From Ophiothrix spiculata (Eukaryota > Echinodermata > Ophiuroidea > Amphilepidida > Ophiotrichidae): a stretch of DNA of 34,053 bases. Location of the stretch: the NCBI GenBank assembly GCA_000969725.1, contig JXSR01S029361.1; one strand, 5' to 3'. The translations under genes were made by a program, and so were the position numbers. The notes below the pieces were generated by a model that was given only the letters and a program-made list of their open reading frames with translations, was not told the origin of the DNA and did not search any database. Positions within the stretch are counted from its first letter, which is position 1, and every line of letters starts with the position of its first letter. Shown piece after piece: positions 9,912 through 19,896 of the stretch.

Positions 9912-10089
9912 AGTTGCGACTCGCAGGGCCTGAAAAAATGAATTTTTCCTGGCAAGCACCGTAAAATTTCCTATTGTTATTACATGCAAATTTCTTTCCA
10001 AAAGGCCACATTTCCCTCCAGAAATACATATTTCCCGTAAGGAGCTTGCTGAAATGCCCATTTATTCCCACCCTGGTTGCGAGGCAACT
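9912..10089. repeat. Possible TIR element
   Basis: AGTTGCGACTCGCAGGG at 9912 is matched imperfectly, inverted, by CCCTGGTTGCGAGGCAACT ending at 10089. The 178-bp interior has no coding frame. The imperfection of the repeat makes this uncertain. Confidence 0.35.
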
Positions 10090-10369
10090 GTCCAATTAGG
10101 TTATTGATTTCAACGTGTATTTGATATGGGGTGTATAAATATTAGTTTAAAACAACTAACCGTATCTCCTTATACAGAAGCGTACCGTTGTTGATTTGTG
10201 GGTTCATACTTCATGTAAGACATCATGAACTGAAACCTAGCATGAAATCTGTTGTTAACACATGTATTGATTATATTAGTGACAAGTCTTTTGAAGCAGT
10301 CTAGCTCATTAATATCTTACACGAAGGAAACATAGATTTGTGATAAACCCACAGTTGATATTCAAGTTA

Positions 10370-10449
10370 TATTGCGCAATAAAAATACGCGGATGCATGG
10401 ATGCGTTGTTGTTGATTTGTAATGAACAACTCTGTAGCGTGTTTGAATA
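10370..10449 (+). repeat. Single arm of the 9484 hairpin family
   Basis: The sequence GCAATAAAAATACGCGGATG, then GTTGTTGTTGATTTG, then AATGAACAACTCTGTAGCGT matches the right arm at 9590-9660 in order. The left arm is missing, so this is a half element or a truncated copy. Confidence 0.65.
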
Positions 10450-10749
10450 TATATAAATAGTTAATATTAACTCACAGTAAGTAAAATGCAATATATTGAG
10501 AATGCTGCCATATGCATGGTATGCTGGTTAGGGTACGCGACTGCTATGCGGAAAGAAAAAACTTTTAATAGAAGTCTGCCAAAGGTTCATGATACTGTTT
10601 ACGAAAGCTTTCGCTGGCCACCTAACAGCCTGGGAGGGGTGTTGATAAAGGTGGTCTGGGATATGTTACCTTCGATCAGGAGTCCCCAGTGTACACCTTG
10701 CCTGTCGCTTCTTACGGGCCCATTTCAAGCATAGTCTTTATTTGCCAAA

Positions 10750-10935
10750 GAAAAATTGTGGGAGAAATTGGGTTCAGGAGGAATCCTGAAGTCTAACCCT
10801 AACACTTTTGACCAATTCTCCTTGAAAATAGATCTTCAAGTCAAAACCGGCAGATTTTCACCTGGATTTGAACCCACAACCTCCCGCTTCCCTATCATAT
10901 TATCACTATGTCAAGCCACTGAGCAGGTGCTGCCA
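10750..10935 (-). mobile_element. tRNA-derived SINE, minus strand
   Basis: On the minus strand, box A CTGCTCAGTGG (10915-10925; one mismatch to TRGCNNAGYGG) is followed about 40 bases later by a perfect box B GGTTCAAATCC (10864-10874). These are the internal RNA polymerase III promoter elements at tRNA-like spacing. The body then reads AGGTGAAAATCTGCCGGTTT and continues to about 10750. The acceptor and anticodon stems do not fold well enough for a working tRNA. Confidence 0.65.
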
Positions 10936-10959
10936 TGGTGATTTCGTGATCATAGCTAA

Positions 10960-12800
10960 CTGGGGTGATGTATAGACTTAGGTGAGTTCTTAACTTTGTG
11001 AAATGGGATATTGTGAGAATCAGTGGGGTTAGGGTTCAGGTTCTCTTTAATTTTAACATGTTTAAGGGTCTTTTTTTTGAGTCACTTGAATTTTCTCAAA
11101 CCCCTTTTTATTGTCAATCTCCCTTCTTAAGCCCCGTAGATAAGAAAGCACACTATACCTGAAAAAATAAGTGCTTTTTCAGACAGCTTTTCTGAGCTTG
11201 TCATGTTGACTCTATCCCTCAGGTGCTTGATGTATTTAGGAAAGGGGACTGATGCGTTTTTTGGTTTGCTCCTCCCATGTGGCCCAGTATACAGTATTAC
11301 CCAACATCAGGTATCTAAAGTGTAAGACCCAGGAACCGGAGTTAAGATCAAACAAACTACCACCTTCCTGCTAATATTGCTGCAGTCTGGTATTTAAAAG
11401 ACAGCTATTCGCTTCCCGCTTGAAAATACAGATGTTAAATTTAATTTCATTGCAAGATTTCATTCTAGACTTTTTCATTCATTTTCATGGCTTTTATGGC
11501 TTTCATCATTGGTCAAATTTATGGCCATGAATAGTTTTAGGAAAGTACCCCAGACCACATACTGCGAAAGAATACTATCAAAATGTATTTTGTTAGGGGG
11601 ATTTAAAGCTACATGGCCTTTATAACAAAGCCTTGGTCAAATTCTAGCATTGATATCCTTGCTTTTTATTTTTTCTGAATTTCAATATTTTAATAATTTG
11701 TTGATAAAAACTACACAGCTCATCTCCTTCTACACCCCTCGTACATATCAATGACAGCGAATTCTGAAATAACTCCATGCAGGCGCAACTTTGAAGTTAA
11801 TTTGATTGTGTATCACCAAGTAGTAGTGTACAAAAAATTAATACACTATTTGTGACCGTCCACCCCAAAACAGCAGTAAATGCCAGCTCTTGTCATTTTC
11901 ACTTTTTTAATTATTTGCAAAGACCATGCTTTAAGGATTAAATTGACACCTTAATGAACTTAACACGATTTCCAGAAGTCAAGATATTGTCCGTCAAAGG
12001 TTGTCAGGTAGTAAAACGTATAATTGAGATAAATGCATTCAAAGATTAGTAAGCCCTATATTTTCTGTTGATCGTCTTAAGAATATGCCAATTTATTTCA
12101 CATTTCCTATCATTTTCTTGAAATGAAACTTTGCTGGTATTTTGTTGTAAGCACTAGGACTGTGAATCTGTCAAAAAATCAATTTCAGCAAATTACGACC
12201 TTGACATGTATTTTCACCTGTAGCGTACAATGAAGTTTCTGGCATTTACTGCTCATACGGGCTGGACGGTCACATTTTTGTTTCAAAGGTTCTCAGAACT
12301 CGGAAGGCAAACTTTCAAAAGGGACACAATTTGCCCTGAATGTACAATATTTGTCCTTCGTTGGCCTATTAATTATATATCTGCTTTCATTATCAGCTTA
12401 AGTTTCATTTATTATATGGAGTAAAGTTTCACTTGGCTTGACATAATTTACTGAAGGGCTATTATATCTGCATTTAACAAATCTTGAAAGAATATGTAAA
12501 TATTATGGTTCAACTTTGAACATAATTAATCAATTCTTAATATGGGCTGTTGAATTATGTATTCATTTCTCAATTGCATGTTTCTGTTTACCATGACTTT
12601 GTGCTTCAAAAAAATCATTTTTTATTTACTTTTTGCATAACATCCTGTTTTCACTTAAAATGCAAAAGTATGCAGAGGTATATTGTAATGATCATGATGA
12701 AGCCTTACATCAATGAAAGCATTAATAAAATTATCTAATTTAATCTATATTTCATAGCTACAATTGCCATGGCAACAGACAAAGTCAACTTGTGTATTAT
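10960..12800. other. AT-rich intron, no gene or clear repeat seen
   Basis: I see no exon with paired splice sites, no RNA gene and no clear inverted repeat here. The one open frame of about 64 codons near 12230 has no recognisable protein content. Confidence 0.6.
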
Positions 12801-12802
12801 AT

Positions 12803-13053
12803 GTGATGACTCACCTCGAAATTGGGGACTTTGCGACAGAAAACCTTTCAAGATACAGGTGAAAATAGGCAGCAAAAAATAAAGAAAATAATAGGAATTT
12901 CAAGCAGATTTTCTCTTGGAAAAATTGATTGCCTTGGTCAATTTCAACAAGTAAGGTGTCATTTTAAAGCTTAGAAAATGCTGCAGCAGATGAAATGATA
13001 AAATCAAAATCGATATCATCTGCAAAGTTGGACCTTTCGGGATGAGCCATCAC
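12803..13053 (+). mobile_element. 251-bp TIR element (MITE), copy 1
   Basis: The ends GTGATGACTCACCTCGAAA and CTTTCGGGATGAGCCATCAC are inverted repeats that extend inward to GGGGACTTTGC / GCAAAGTTGGAC. The interior (GTCAATTTCAACAAGTAAGG, then ATTTTAAAGCTTAGAAAATG, then AGATGAAATGATAAAATC) is the reverse complement of the interior at 22128-22378. The length equals that copy exactly. A 4-bp ATAT flank on both sides may be the target duplication. No transposase is present. Confidence 0.88.
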
Positions 13054-13313
13054 ATATTGTCTATTACCTACAGTTAGGGATGTGCCATGAAATAAGAGCA
13101 TGGGAGCAGTTCTCATGCAGAATTGCAGCAAAGTGTAGAAGGAGGAAATAATAAATGAAAAAAGTTGTCTAAACAAAAAAAAAAGAATAAGAATAGAAAA
13201 AAAAATCATAGTGTTCTCTTTCTGAAATTTCAATCTTGTGAGAAATCAGATCAACAAACCCCATCACATTGAAATTCAATTGTACATCCCTGAATCTATA
13301 AGATTATCTTGCC

Positions 13314-13572
13314 ATGTGAGTGTAAGAGTCGTACCTGCAATGGCTGCCATTGTTATATATTTATTTAACACCTTGTCTCTAGAAAGCAAAAAATACTTCA
13401 TAAGTGATCTACCACGTAGCATTTTGTCAGTGGAAACATTTTTTCAGGTAGCACAGTCACCTGAAGAACCGTTTCAAGAGCCATTGACTTAAGGCTGGAC
13501 AATGTACAGTGTGTAACTCAAATTTGTGTAAAATGGCAGCTATTGCAGCTACAACTTTCTTTGCACTCACAT
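13314..13572 (+). mobile_element. 259-bp TIR element (MITE)
   Basis: The left end ATGTGAGTGTAAGAGTCGTA plus CCTGCAATGGCTGCCA is matched, inverted, by TGGCAGCTATTGCAGCTACA plus ACTTTCTTTGCACTCACAT. The TIR is therefore about 36 bp with several mismatches. A second, truncated copy of the left and middle parts lies at 1173-1345. No target duplication is certain. Confidence 0.75.
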
Positions 13573-13579
13573 GATGATT

Positions 13580-14905
13580 TGTTATTTTTCTCTCAACAGG
13601 CATTTAAAAGCCCAGTAACAAAAATTACAAGTTGATTGTCCAGACTTTTTTAACAAGGTGGTGAGGGAGGACCTTATTATTTGTTATTTTACATTTACTA
13701 TTCATTTTGGGCTTATTTTCAACAGCTGAATGTTTGCCATATTACAAGGAGGCCAATGCTATTTCCATTTCTCCACATTTACTACCCCAAGATGGAAAAA
13801 TTATGTTTAGTGGGTCTATGAATGATACCCAAACACTTGTATTGACTTTTTACATCTCAACATCTTCTGATATTTAAGTAATCAAATCAAGCAAAGGAAG
13901 TAAAATAATTAAAATTTTTGGAATTTCTTAAAAATTGGTGAGGGCAGGGACAATCAACTGGTTGTTTTTGATACTTGGCCTAACAGGATTTCTTACTAAT
14001 TAATTGTTCTTCATTTAGCAGGTCCTTTAATGATGTGTAGGAGTACAATTGACTATACTTAAATGTTTGAAACTTCATTATCACTACATTTGTTTGAATT
14101 ATTGATGCTGCTTTTTTATCAAAATTTACCTTTTCCATCATTTTCATGACAGGAGAAAAAGCAAGTGCTGTAAGTGGTTTTAGTTTTGTTAAGTGTGTGT
14201 TTTCCCCAAATCTTTCTCTCCGAGGACCTTTACGTTTCAGAACACAGGCACACTATTGACTTTGAATATGACCTAAAAATGCTTCCTCAGGAAAAATTGC
14301 TCTTAAACACCCCCAAAATATGTTTTAATATCATCTTTGTATGTCCACACTACTTGGACAATATGCCGGGGTACAAAAGTCCTCAGACGTATTGATAATG
14401 CAAGGAGTGTATGTCTAGGTGGTGTAAGTGTAATGTGTGTGGATGGTGTGCAAGTGTTTTTTTTCCTTTAGTAAGATGATTACCGTTGATTTTTTCACCA
14501 TCTAGTCATAGAAATATGTAAAATCGATGACTGTTTTTGTTTGGTATTATACTTAAAGATGAGGAAGTTTTGTATGAGTTGAAGACATCAGATATAATTG
14601 TTTATATTTTAGTAACTCTCCTACATGTTTTGATTTCCATTATTTCTAGAGAAACCTTTCCTCCATCGATGATGACTGAATGATAAATGATTGATCCTCT
14701 AAAATAGGACAGTAATGGCACCCACCTCAATGTTTCTAATAGAAAATCACAATCTTTTAAAGTTCAGAGCCCTTTTTGTCTATACATTGTTAAGCTTGAC
14801 TCTCTTTATCAACCTACCAGTTTGCCAAGGGGATAACCGACATGAAACATAACATTTTCATTAGTTTTTAAATTATTTCTAAAACTTCTCTCTTTGTGTT
14901 TACAG
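13580..14905. other. Intron segment, no gene seen
   Basis: No credible exon is found. A 17-bp segment bounded by splice-like AG and GTAAGT near 14153-14169 was considered and rejected. The rest is AT-rich without a clear repeat. Confidence 0.55.
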
Positions 14906-15107
14906 TCTACAGGCGGGCCTAGTAGGCAACAGCGTGCGTCGGTGTCCGACATCAAGAGCGTCTTAGATATAGAGTCACTGACTATAAAACAGATGAAAGA
15001 GATCCTATCCAGGAACTTTGTGGATTACAAAGGCTGTGTAGAACGATATGAATTGGAAGAACGTGTTCGCAGGCTGTTCACTGAAAAACAAGAATTCAAG
15101 CAAAGAG
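14906..15107 (+). CDS. RNF34: RNF34-like exon encoding the SAP-like helical module
   Basis: This 202-bp exon lies between the acceptor GTGTTTACAG and the strong donor AGAG|GTATGT, entering at phase 0 and leaving at phase 1. After a short Arg/Gln linker it encodes a two-helix module: ASVSDIKSVLDIESLTIKQM, then KEILSRNFVDYKGCVERYEL, then EERVRRLFTEK. This matches the second SAP-like module just before the RING in RNF34/RFFL (SLSDL..., KEILARNFVNYSGC in the vertebrate protein, from memory of the family). The block supports the protein scaffold and substrate or p53-family contacts in the known ligases; that role is inferred by homology. The last residues (EKQEFKQR) begin a charged helix that continues in frame into the 39-bp exon at 21353. 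Confidence 0.95.
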
Positions 15108-15398
15108 GTATGTTTTTTATTTTCTCTCTGAAATATGGAATTATGGCATTGCATTGTAATGATGGTTTACATTTTGTGGTAGCAGACATTCCCATCATAT
15201 TGCTGATTAATTAATTTGCTGCTTATATGCTAAGGCAGCCTTTTAGGATCATTTCAGATACAAAATAAGGTTCCTAATAACCTACCTGCTTTGATCAAAA
15301 CAGATCACTTTATTACAAAAAAGGTGCTAACTTGTTTTATAACGGTACCTAAAAAGACCAGTTTTTTTCCCCAAAATATGTCCAGTGTTCCTGTTAAG

Positions 15399-15597
15399 TG
15401 TTCCCGTATGGTGCACCATTGGCGCTGGAGCCAGGAAACTTGGTGCAACAGGTTTTTGAAAATGTGTGAAATAGATTATTTTCCTGTCTTTATTTAGCAA
15501 ATCTTCAGCCTCAAGCTCATGATTTTGGCGTAAACATCTCTTGAACTTTGTCAAAATTGCTCTAATTGGCGCAAGCTCAAAAACATTAGCGGGAACA
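15399..15597 (+). repeat. ~200-bp dispersed repeat, copy 1
   Basis: The block starts TGTTCCCGTATGGTGCACCATTGG and ends TTAGCGGGAACA, giving 8-bp inverted ends TGTTCCCG/CGGGAACA. Inside are CAGCCTCAAGCTCATGATTT and AACTTTGTCAAAATTG. The same order is found at 15792-15998 and 18233-18426. This is a short non-autonomous repeat family, possibly of MITE type. Confidence 0.78.
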
Positions 15598-15791
15598 GTG
15601 CATGGATATTAGTTACCTCTTTGTACATAAATGAGCCTATTATATTGTACTGCAAACTGACCAGCATCTCGCATCCAACAGAAATATAACAGTTGTGCTT
15701 AAATCAAATTGGTTTTCTTTTGCTATGCAATGTGATTCATCCATACCTGAAATTGGGAAAGTGCAGAAGCACAGAAGTTATCCATGAGCAG

Positions 15792-15998
15792 TGTTTCCGC
15801 TATAGCGGTATGGCATACAATTGGCACCTGAGTTTTTGAAAATTGAGCCAAGACAGTTATTTTTAAATGTGTAAAAATATAATTTTTCCTGCTTATTTTG
15901 CCAATTTTCAGCCTCAGTTATGATTTTAGTGCAAGCACCTCTTCAACTTTGTCAAAATTGGTTGAATGGCACAAACTCGAAAACATTCAGAGGGAACA
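15792..15998 (+). repeat. ~200-bp dispersed repeat, copy 2
   Basis: The copy begins TGTTTCCGCTATAGCGGTATGG, contains TTTTCAGCCTCAGTTATGAT and CAACTTTGTCAAAATTGG, and ends GAGGGAACA. It is about 190 bp downstream of copy 1 in the same orientation and diverged from it. Confidence 0.75.
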
Positions 15999-16358
15999 AT
16001 GATCAAGAGAGAGAAAATGGGGGGAAGTATATTGGCAATATTGAATATAGCATCAAACTGATATTCACAGTATTCAATAAATCACTGACTGAAGAAAAGA
16101 TATTTATGATCCAGATTTATATCTGCTCCTGATCACATCCTCAAAGAATAAGTTACAAAATCCAACTTCTTTGTCATGGATAGGTTTGCATTCATTGATG
16201 GGCCATCCTTTGCAATGAATTTTAGTAATTATTTACTGTTGTATCAAGAAGTTAACTTCTTGGAAACCCGTTTAGCTCTTTTTGACATTTTTCTTAATTC
16301 TTTGTTGACTTCTATTCCCTGATTGAAATTATGATTGTCTCACCTTTTTGATGATAAG

Positions 16359-16663
16359 GTCAGCAACATCCATCAGCTTCCCAAACTAAGAAAAATGAGG
16401 GCCAGCCTAGTTCTCGTCCACCGCCTAATAGGGCTCATACATCTACTAAAGGACAAACTGGCACTGGTTCACTTGGAAACGGGCAGCCCAGTTCTCGCCA
16501 ACCTCCAAAGGGGCAGCTTAATGGTGCTCGCACATCACAGAAAGGGCATCCTGATGCCCGTGTGTCTAAAGGGCAACCTCCTCGTCAGCCTCCAAATGGC
16601 CAGTCAAATCCTCAACCACCAGTGGCTTCGTCAAAAACCAAGAAACCAAGCGGAAAGGGGAAG
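16359..16663 (+). CDS. Q/P/K-rich coding-like segment, alternative RNF34-like exon
   Basis: This 305-bp open segment reads as low-complexity protein rich in Gln, Pro, Lys, Gly, Ser and Arg. It carries loosely repeated KGQPP/GQPSSR motifs (for example GQPSSRPPPNRAHTSTKGQ and GQPSSRQPPKGQ) and a basic end, KTKKPSGKGK. The acceptor is GATAAG|GT with a modest pyrimidine tract; it fits phase 1 of the exon at 14906 exactly (G|GT gives Gly). The donor AAG|GTATTA leaves phase 0, but the next exon needs phase 1; direct joining hits TAA at 21374-21376. If the donor is ignored the frame runs to TGA at 16718-16720, overlapping AATAAA at 16720-16725. So this may be an alternative terminal exon, a poison exon, or one of two exons of which the second was not found. 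Vertebrate RNF34 has only about 20 residues between SAP-like module and RING, so such an insert would be unusual. Confidence 0.6.
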
Positions 16664-16719
16664 GTATTATGTATGGGTTGCTCTTGCATATTCAGATGGA
16701 ATTATCACAGGATTACTTG

Positions 16720-16725
16720 AATAAA
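16720..16725 (+). terminator. Candidate intronic polyadenylation signal AATAAA
   Basis: The AATAAA hexamer shares its first base with the in-frame TGA that ends the read-through of the Q/P/K-rich segment. A TG-rich stretch follows about 70 bases later (CTTGCTGTTGTCTAG). Together these would suffice for an alternative 3' end giving a RING-less protein. AATAAA also occurs by chance in AT-rich introns, so usage is unproven. Confidence 0.35.
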
Positions 16726-17039
16726 GAAAGAAAAAGATAAAATGAGAACACTATTCTTGGGTATACTTTGAAACTCACTTGCTGTTGTCTAGCTCGAACC
16801 GTTCATTCTGATCAGTTTCTGTTGTTCTTAATAATGCAACAGCCTCTAGGACAGGACAGGTGATCATTTACTTGACCCATAATTTTTATAAAACCAAAAT
16901 TGAATTTGAAATTTCAAAACTGGGATGAATTCCATCTGTGTTGCATTTAGAACACCCACATATAGCAAATGTCAAATATATACCCAAGGAAGATATTAGC
17001 TATAGTCAGCAAGCTATACAGCAGGCTGATTAGAAACAA

Positions 17040-17725
17040 TTTGCTTTGGTGGCAAGAACTGGTTGCACTGACTATATGTCAACTTGTGGCAAGTTCCATC
17101 CCTCTGTCACTGGCTGTCTCTTGGCAATAATCACTTCAGTAGCAAGCTTTATATTAACAATGGGTGAATTAGATGGTGGGAATTTGGTGGCAGGGACCAG
17201 CAGTTAATGTCAGCTGACAAATTCCTTCCCAGTCCTGGATATCTTACTGTAAGAGTTATGGAAATAATCATCCAATTTTAAGTATAATAATAAGTTGAAG
17301 AAGAAGGTGGAAATAATATGGTGGCAATACTCAGTGTTATTCTACGACAAGAAATGGATGAAGTGAAGAAGGTTGCAATAATTTTACGGCACAGACCAGT
17401 AGTCAATGTCCATCTATGATGAGATCCTTCTCCCCATGATATATAGATACCTTGCTACAAGAGTTGGTAGTGAACACCAGGAAAGTTTTGGAAATAATCC
17501 ACAGAAGTTGGTGCTGATATCACTGAGGGGCTTTCTACGACAGCTGTCTGTGCACAGAAAACTTCTTTCAGCCTTTTTGTCAGCCCTGCATGGTCCTCAT
17601 TCCAAGTAATCACTTAGATGGTAGTTGCACCCAGCAGCTTAATTTCAGCAGGTGGAGTAGATAGTAATGGTTTGTGGCAAATATCAACATGTGACAATTG
17701 CTGTCCCTGAAAATCAATCCAACGG
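17040..17725 (+). repeat. Degenerate tandem-like array
   Basis: Four loosely similar blocks follow each other. Each has GGTGGCA or a relative, then ACCAG(Y)AGT(Y)AATGTC or a relative, a TTCC/TCCC stretch, and GGAAATAATC or a relative. They start near 17048, 17187, 17388 and 17668. The spacing is irregular (140-280 bp) and the similarity weak, so this may be an old eroded satellite or minisatellite. Confidence 0.4.
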
Positions 17726-17774
17726 TCATCGAAATAATACAACAACTGTGTGTGTGTGAATCAAGGATCTTATG

Positions 17775-18141
17775 TAGGGGAATCTGGACTCGCCACCATT
17801 TTGATTAAACTGCTGTGTAAATCCTATGATATGGCAGCCATCTTGGATTGTCGCTCATGGAGGGTGAGTTATTGTACCTCCAACATTTTATGGATCCGGG
17901 TACCACGCTTCGAGAGTCTTCGAAACAGATTAGCGGGAAAATATCAGAGCAAGTCGCAATAGACACTACTTGAAACGCAGACATGGTTTGCGCGTGAAAC
18001 AAAATGCACACTCTGTAGATGCATCAAGTGAAGATTTAAACAATCAGCCTGTATATTCCGCTAAACTCCCAACAAATCCGGAGGTACAATAACTCTGCTC
18101 CAAAGGCGACAACAAGATGGCGGCGAGTCCAGATTCCCCTA
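17775..18141. mobile_element. TIR element (~367 bp) carrying a YY1-like motif
   Basis: The left end TAGGGGAATCTGGACTCGCC and the right end GGCGAGTCCAGATTCCCCTA are exact inverted repeats, flanked by T and A bases in a TA-like context. Pairing continues inside through GAGTTATTGTACCTCC. The right arm contains AAGATGGCGGC (18115-18125), the consensus of the YY1 zinc-finger factor, and the left arm contains GCAGCCATCTTGG. No transposase is present. Confidence 0.85.
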
Positions 18142-18232
18142 TAGAACTTGGTATGAACACTTGGGATGGTTTTGGCAATGATCAACAACAAGCTTTATAT
18201 TCATAGCAGTCACTGTCATCACAATCAGTTAA

Positions 18233-18426
18233 GGCCGTATGGTGCGCCATTGGTGTAGGAGCAGGAAAAATTGGCGCAACAGGTTTCTGAAAGTTCTAAA
18301 AGAGATGCTTTTTTGACCAATTTTCAGCCTCAGCTCGTGGTTTTGGCATAAACACTTTTTCAACTTTGTCAAAATTGGTTCAAAATAGCTCAAAATCCTG
18401 AGCGGCAAGGAACTCTGGTATGGCCG
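18233..18426 (+). repeat. ~200-bp dispersed repeat, copy 3
   Basis: The copy starts GGCCGTATGGTGCGCCATTGG and contains TTGGCGCAACAGGTTTCTGA, TTTTCAGCCTCAGCTCGTGG and CAACTTTGTCAAAATTGG. It follows the order of copies 1 and 2 but its ends are worn and the TGTTCCCG terminal repeat is gone. Confidence 0.75.
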
Positions 18427-18937
18427 AAGCATTAGTCTGCAGTAAGCAATGTATTAATAATAGGTTAGCAGTAATCTGGTGGCAGGGGATTAACAATCAC
18501 AGCTCATATATATGTATTTTAATCTTAAGGCTTTGAACAAAAGCAAAAAGTATATCAAACGTAAAATAACTGATCACACTAGCAATAATGGGGCAAGTGC
18601 CACTAGAATGCATGTACTTCCGATAGATGCACCCATGTGCGCTTTGCAAAGTGTTTGTGCATTGACAGTGGACTTTGCAGGATGCGGATTTATGATGCAT
18701 AGGCCTATTATCACAGACACATACGTAGAGTTGAATATGCTGCAGGAATCCACGTCTGGTTAACGTGTCATAGTGGAGACACAATCTATGACAATCCTCA
18801 TTTCTGGAATACTCATCAGTGTAGGTCCAACTCTAATGGAGCTTGCCCTGTTTATAAAGATTGGCATTCAAAATTGCAATTGGCAGTGGTCACATAAATG
18901 ATGTTTTCATTGTATATCTTTTTGATGTATTGTTATC

Positions 18938-19221
18938 AGGGTCAAAACATAGTTGGCCTTCAAACAAAATTTTCGGTACCAAACATTTGGTCGTGACATC
19001 AAAATGATGATTGACTTCAAATAAGATAACTTCAACACCGAGCTGAGACCAAATAAAACTTTACGCTAAATTATACATATATTGAATTGGCATATACATC
19101 GCCTCAAATGTTTGTTACTGGTTTATACTTTAAATTTGATCGCAAATATTTGGTGACGTCACAACCAAACGTTTGGGAGAGAAAATTTTGTTTGAAGGCC
19201 GACTATCATGGTTTGGCCCTC
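18938..19221. mobile_element. ~284-bp TIR element carrying a CRE palindrome
   Basis: The left arm AGTTGGCCTTCAAACAAAAT continuing TTTCGGTACCAAACATTTGG is matched, inverted, by the right arm ACCAAACGTTTGGGAGAGAA continuing AATTTTGTTTGAAGGCCGACT. The TIR is about 60 bp, reaching outward to AGGGTCAAAAC / GTTTGGCCCT. The right arm holds TGACGTCA (19154-19161), the CREB/ATF binding palindrome; the left arm has the altered TGACATCA. Confidence 0.87.
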
Positions 19222-19566
19222 ACTTCTGTCTTGAATATAAAAGCCGATATTCAATAATTTTAATGGCATTCTGCCAAACTTTGAAAGTTCATTGATGATC
19301 ATTATCAAGTATAATTATAGTCATTAAAGGGTGAACTGTAACTATAATAGAAATTGAGCTTGTTTAGGTTGTTGTTACGGTCAGGCAAACCAGCATGGCT
19401 GTTATGATGTCAGTTGTATGATTTTACTTAACAAATGACCTTATATTTGTGGGTTTTTAAAATGCAAAATTTGTAAATATGCAAAATGTATGGTTTAAAT
19501 GGTCAGGATTTGAAATTTAAATTATTCAGTATAAGTTAAAATTCCACCTGTACTGAATGATTTGAA

Positions 19567-19622
19567 TAAACTGCGTTGTGTTGGTTTGTAATTAAAATTA
19601 CAAATCAACAGAACACAGTTTA
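19567..19622. repeat. Short hairpin, ~27-bp arms
   Basis: TAAACTGCGTTGTGTTGGTT then TGTAATT is followed after a few bases by AATTACAAATCAACAGAACA then CAGTTTA, its imperfect reverse complement. It lacks a loop of any size, so it would extrude or fold easily. Confidence 0.75.
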
Positions 19623-19896
19623 TGTGTTAAAATCCAAGATATGCTGGTTTGCTAGTAGAATGCCAAAGATTTGTATTGGTTTTCAAGATCCTTAATTTGA
19701 TAAAAACCTGTTCATCCCTTTCCTCCTATTCAAAGTAATTTCACAAATGGTGATGATATATGATTGTGTAACAAATAAAAATGAATATTGTTTTGAATTG
19801 GGTCTAAAATACCAGAAAAGAGCTTTTCCAAAACTGTGTGATTTAAGTGAAGAACTATATAAGTGACCATTCACTATAAAGCCTAAAAAATAGTTG

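Noticed and set aside
10500..10560. tRNA-like sequence ATGCTGGTTAGGGTACGCGACTGCTATGCGG
   Set aside because: No box B follows at the right distance and the cloverleaf does not form.
14153..14169. 17-bp micro-exon candidate between CATGACAG and GTAAGTGG
   Set aside because: Its length is not a multiple of three and would break the phase-0 join between 8110 and 14906. It has no support beyond splice-like dinucleotides in AT-rich sequence.
16335..16724. 129-codon frame starting MSHLFDDK
   Set aside because: It is a shadow frame of the Q/P/K-rich segment. The other frame has the splice-compatible phase and coherent low-complexity composition.
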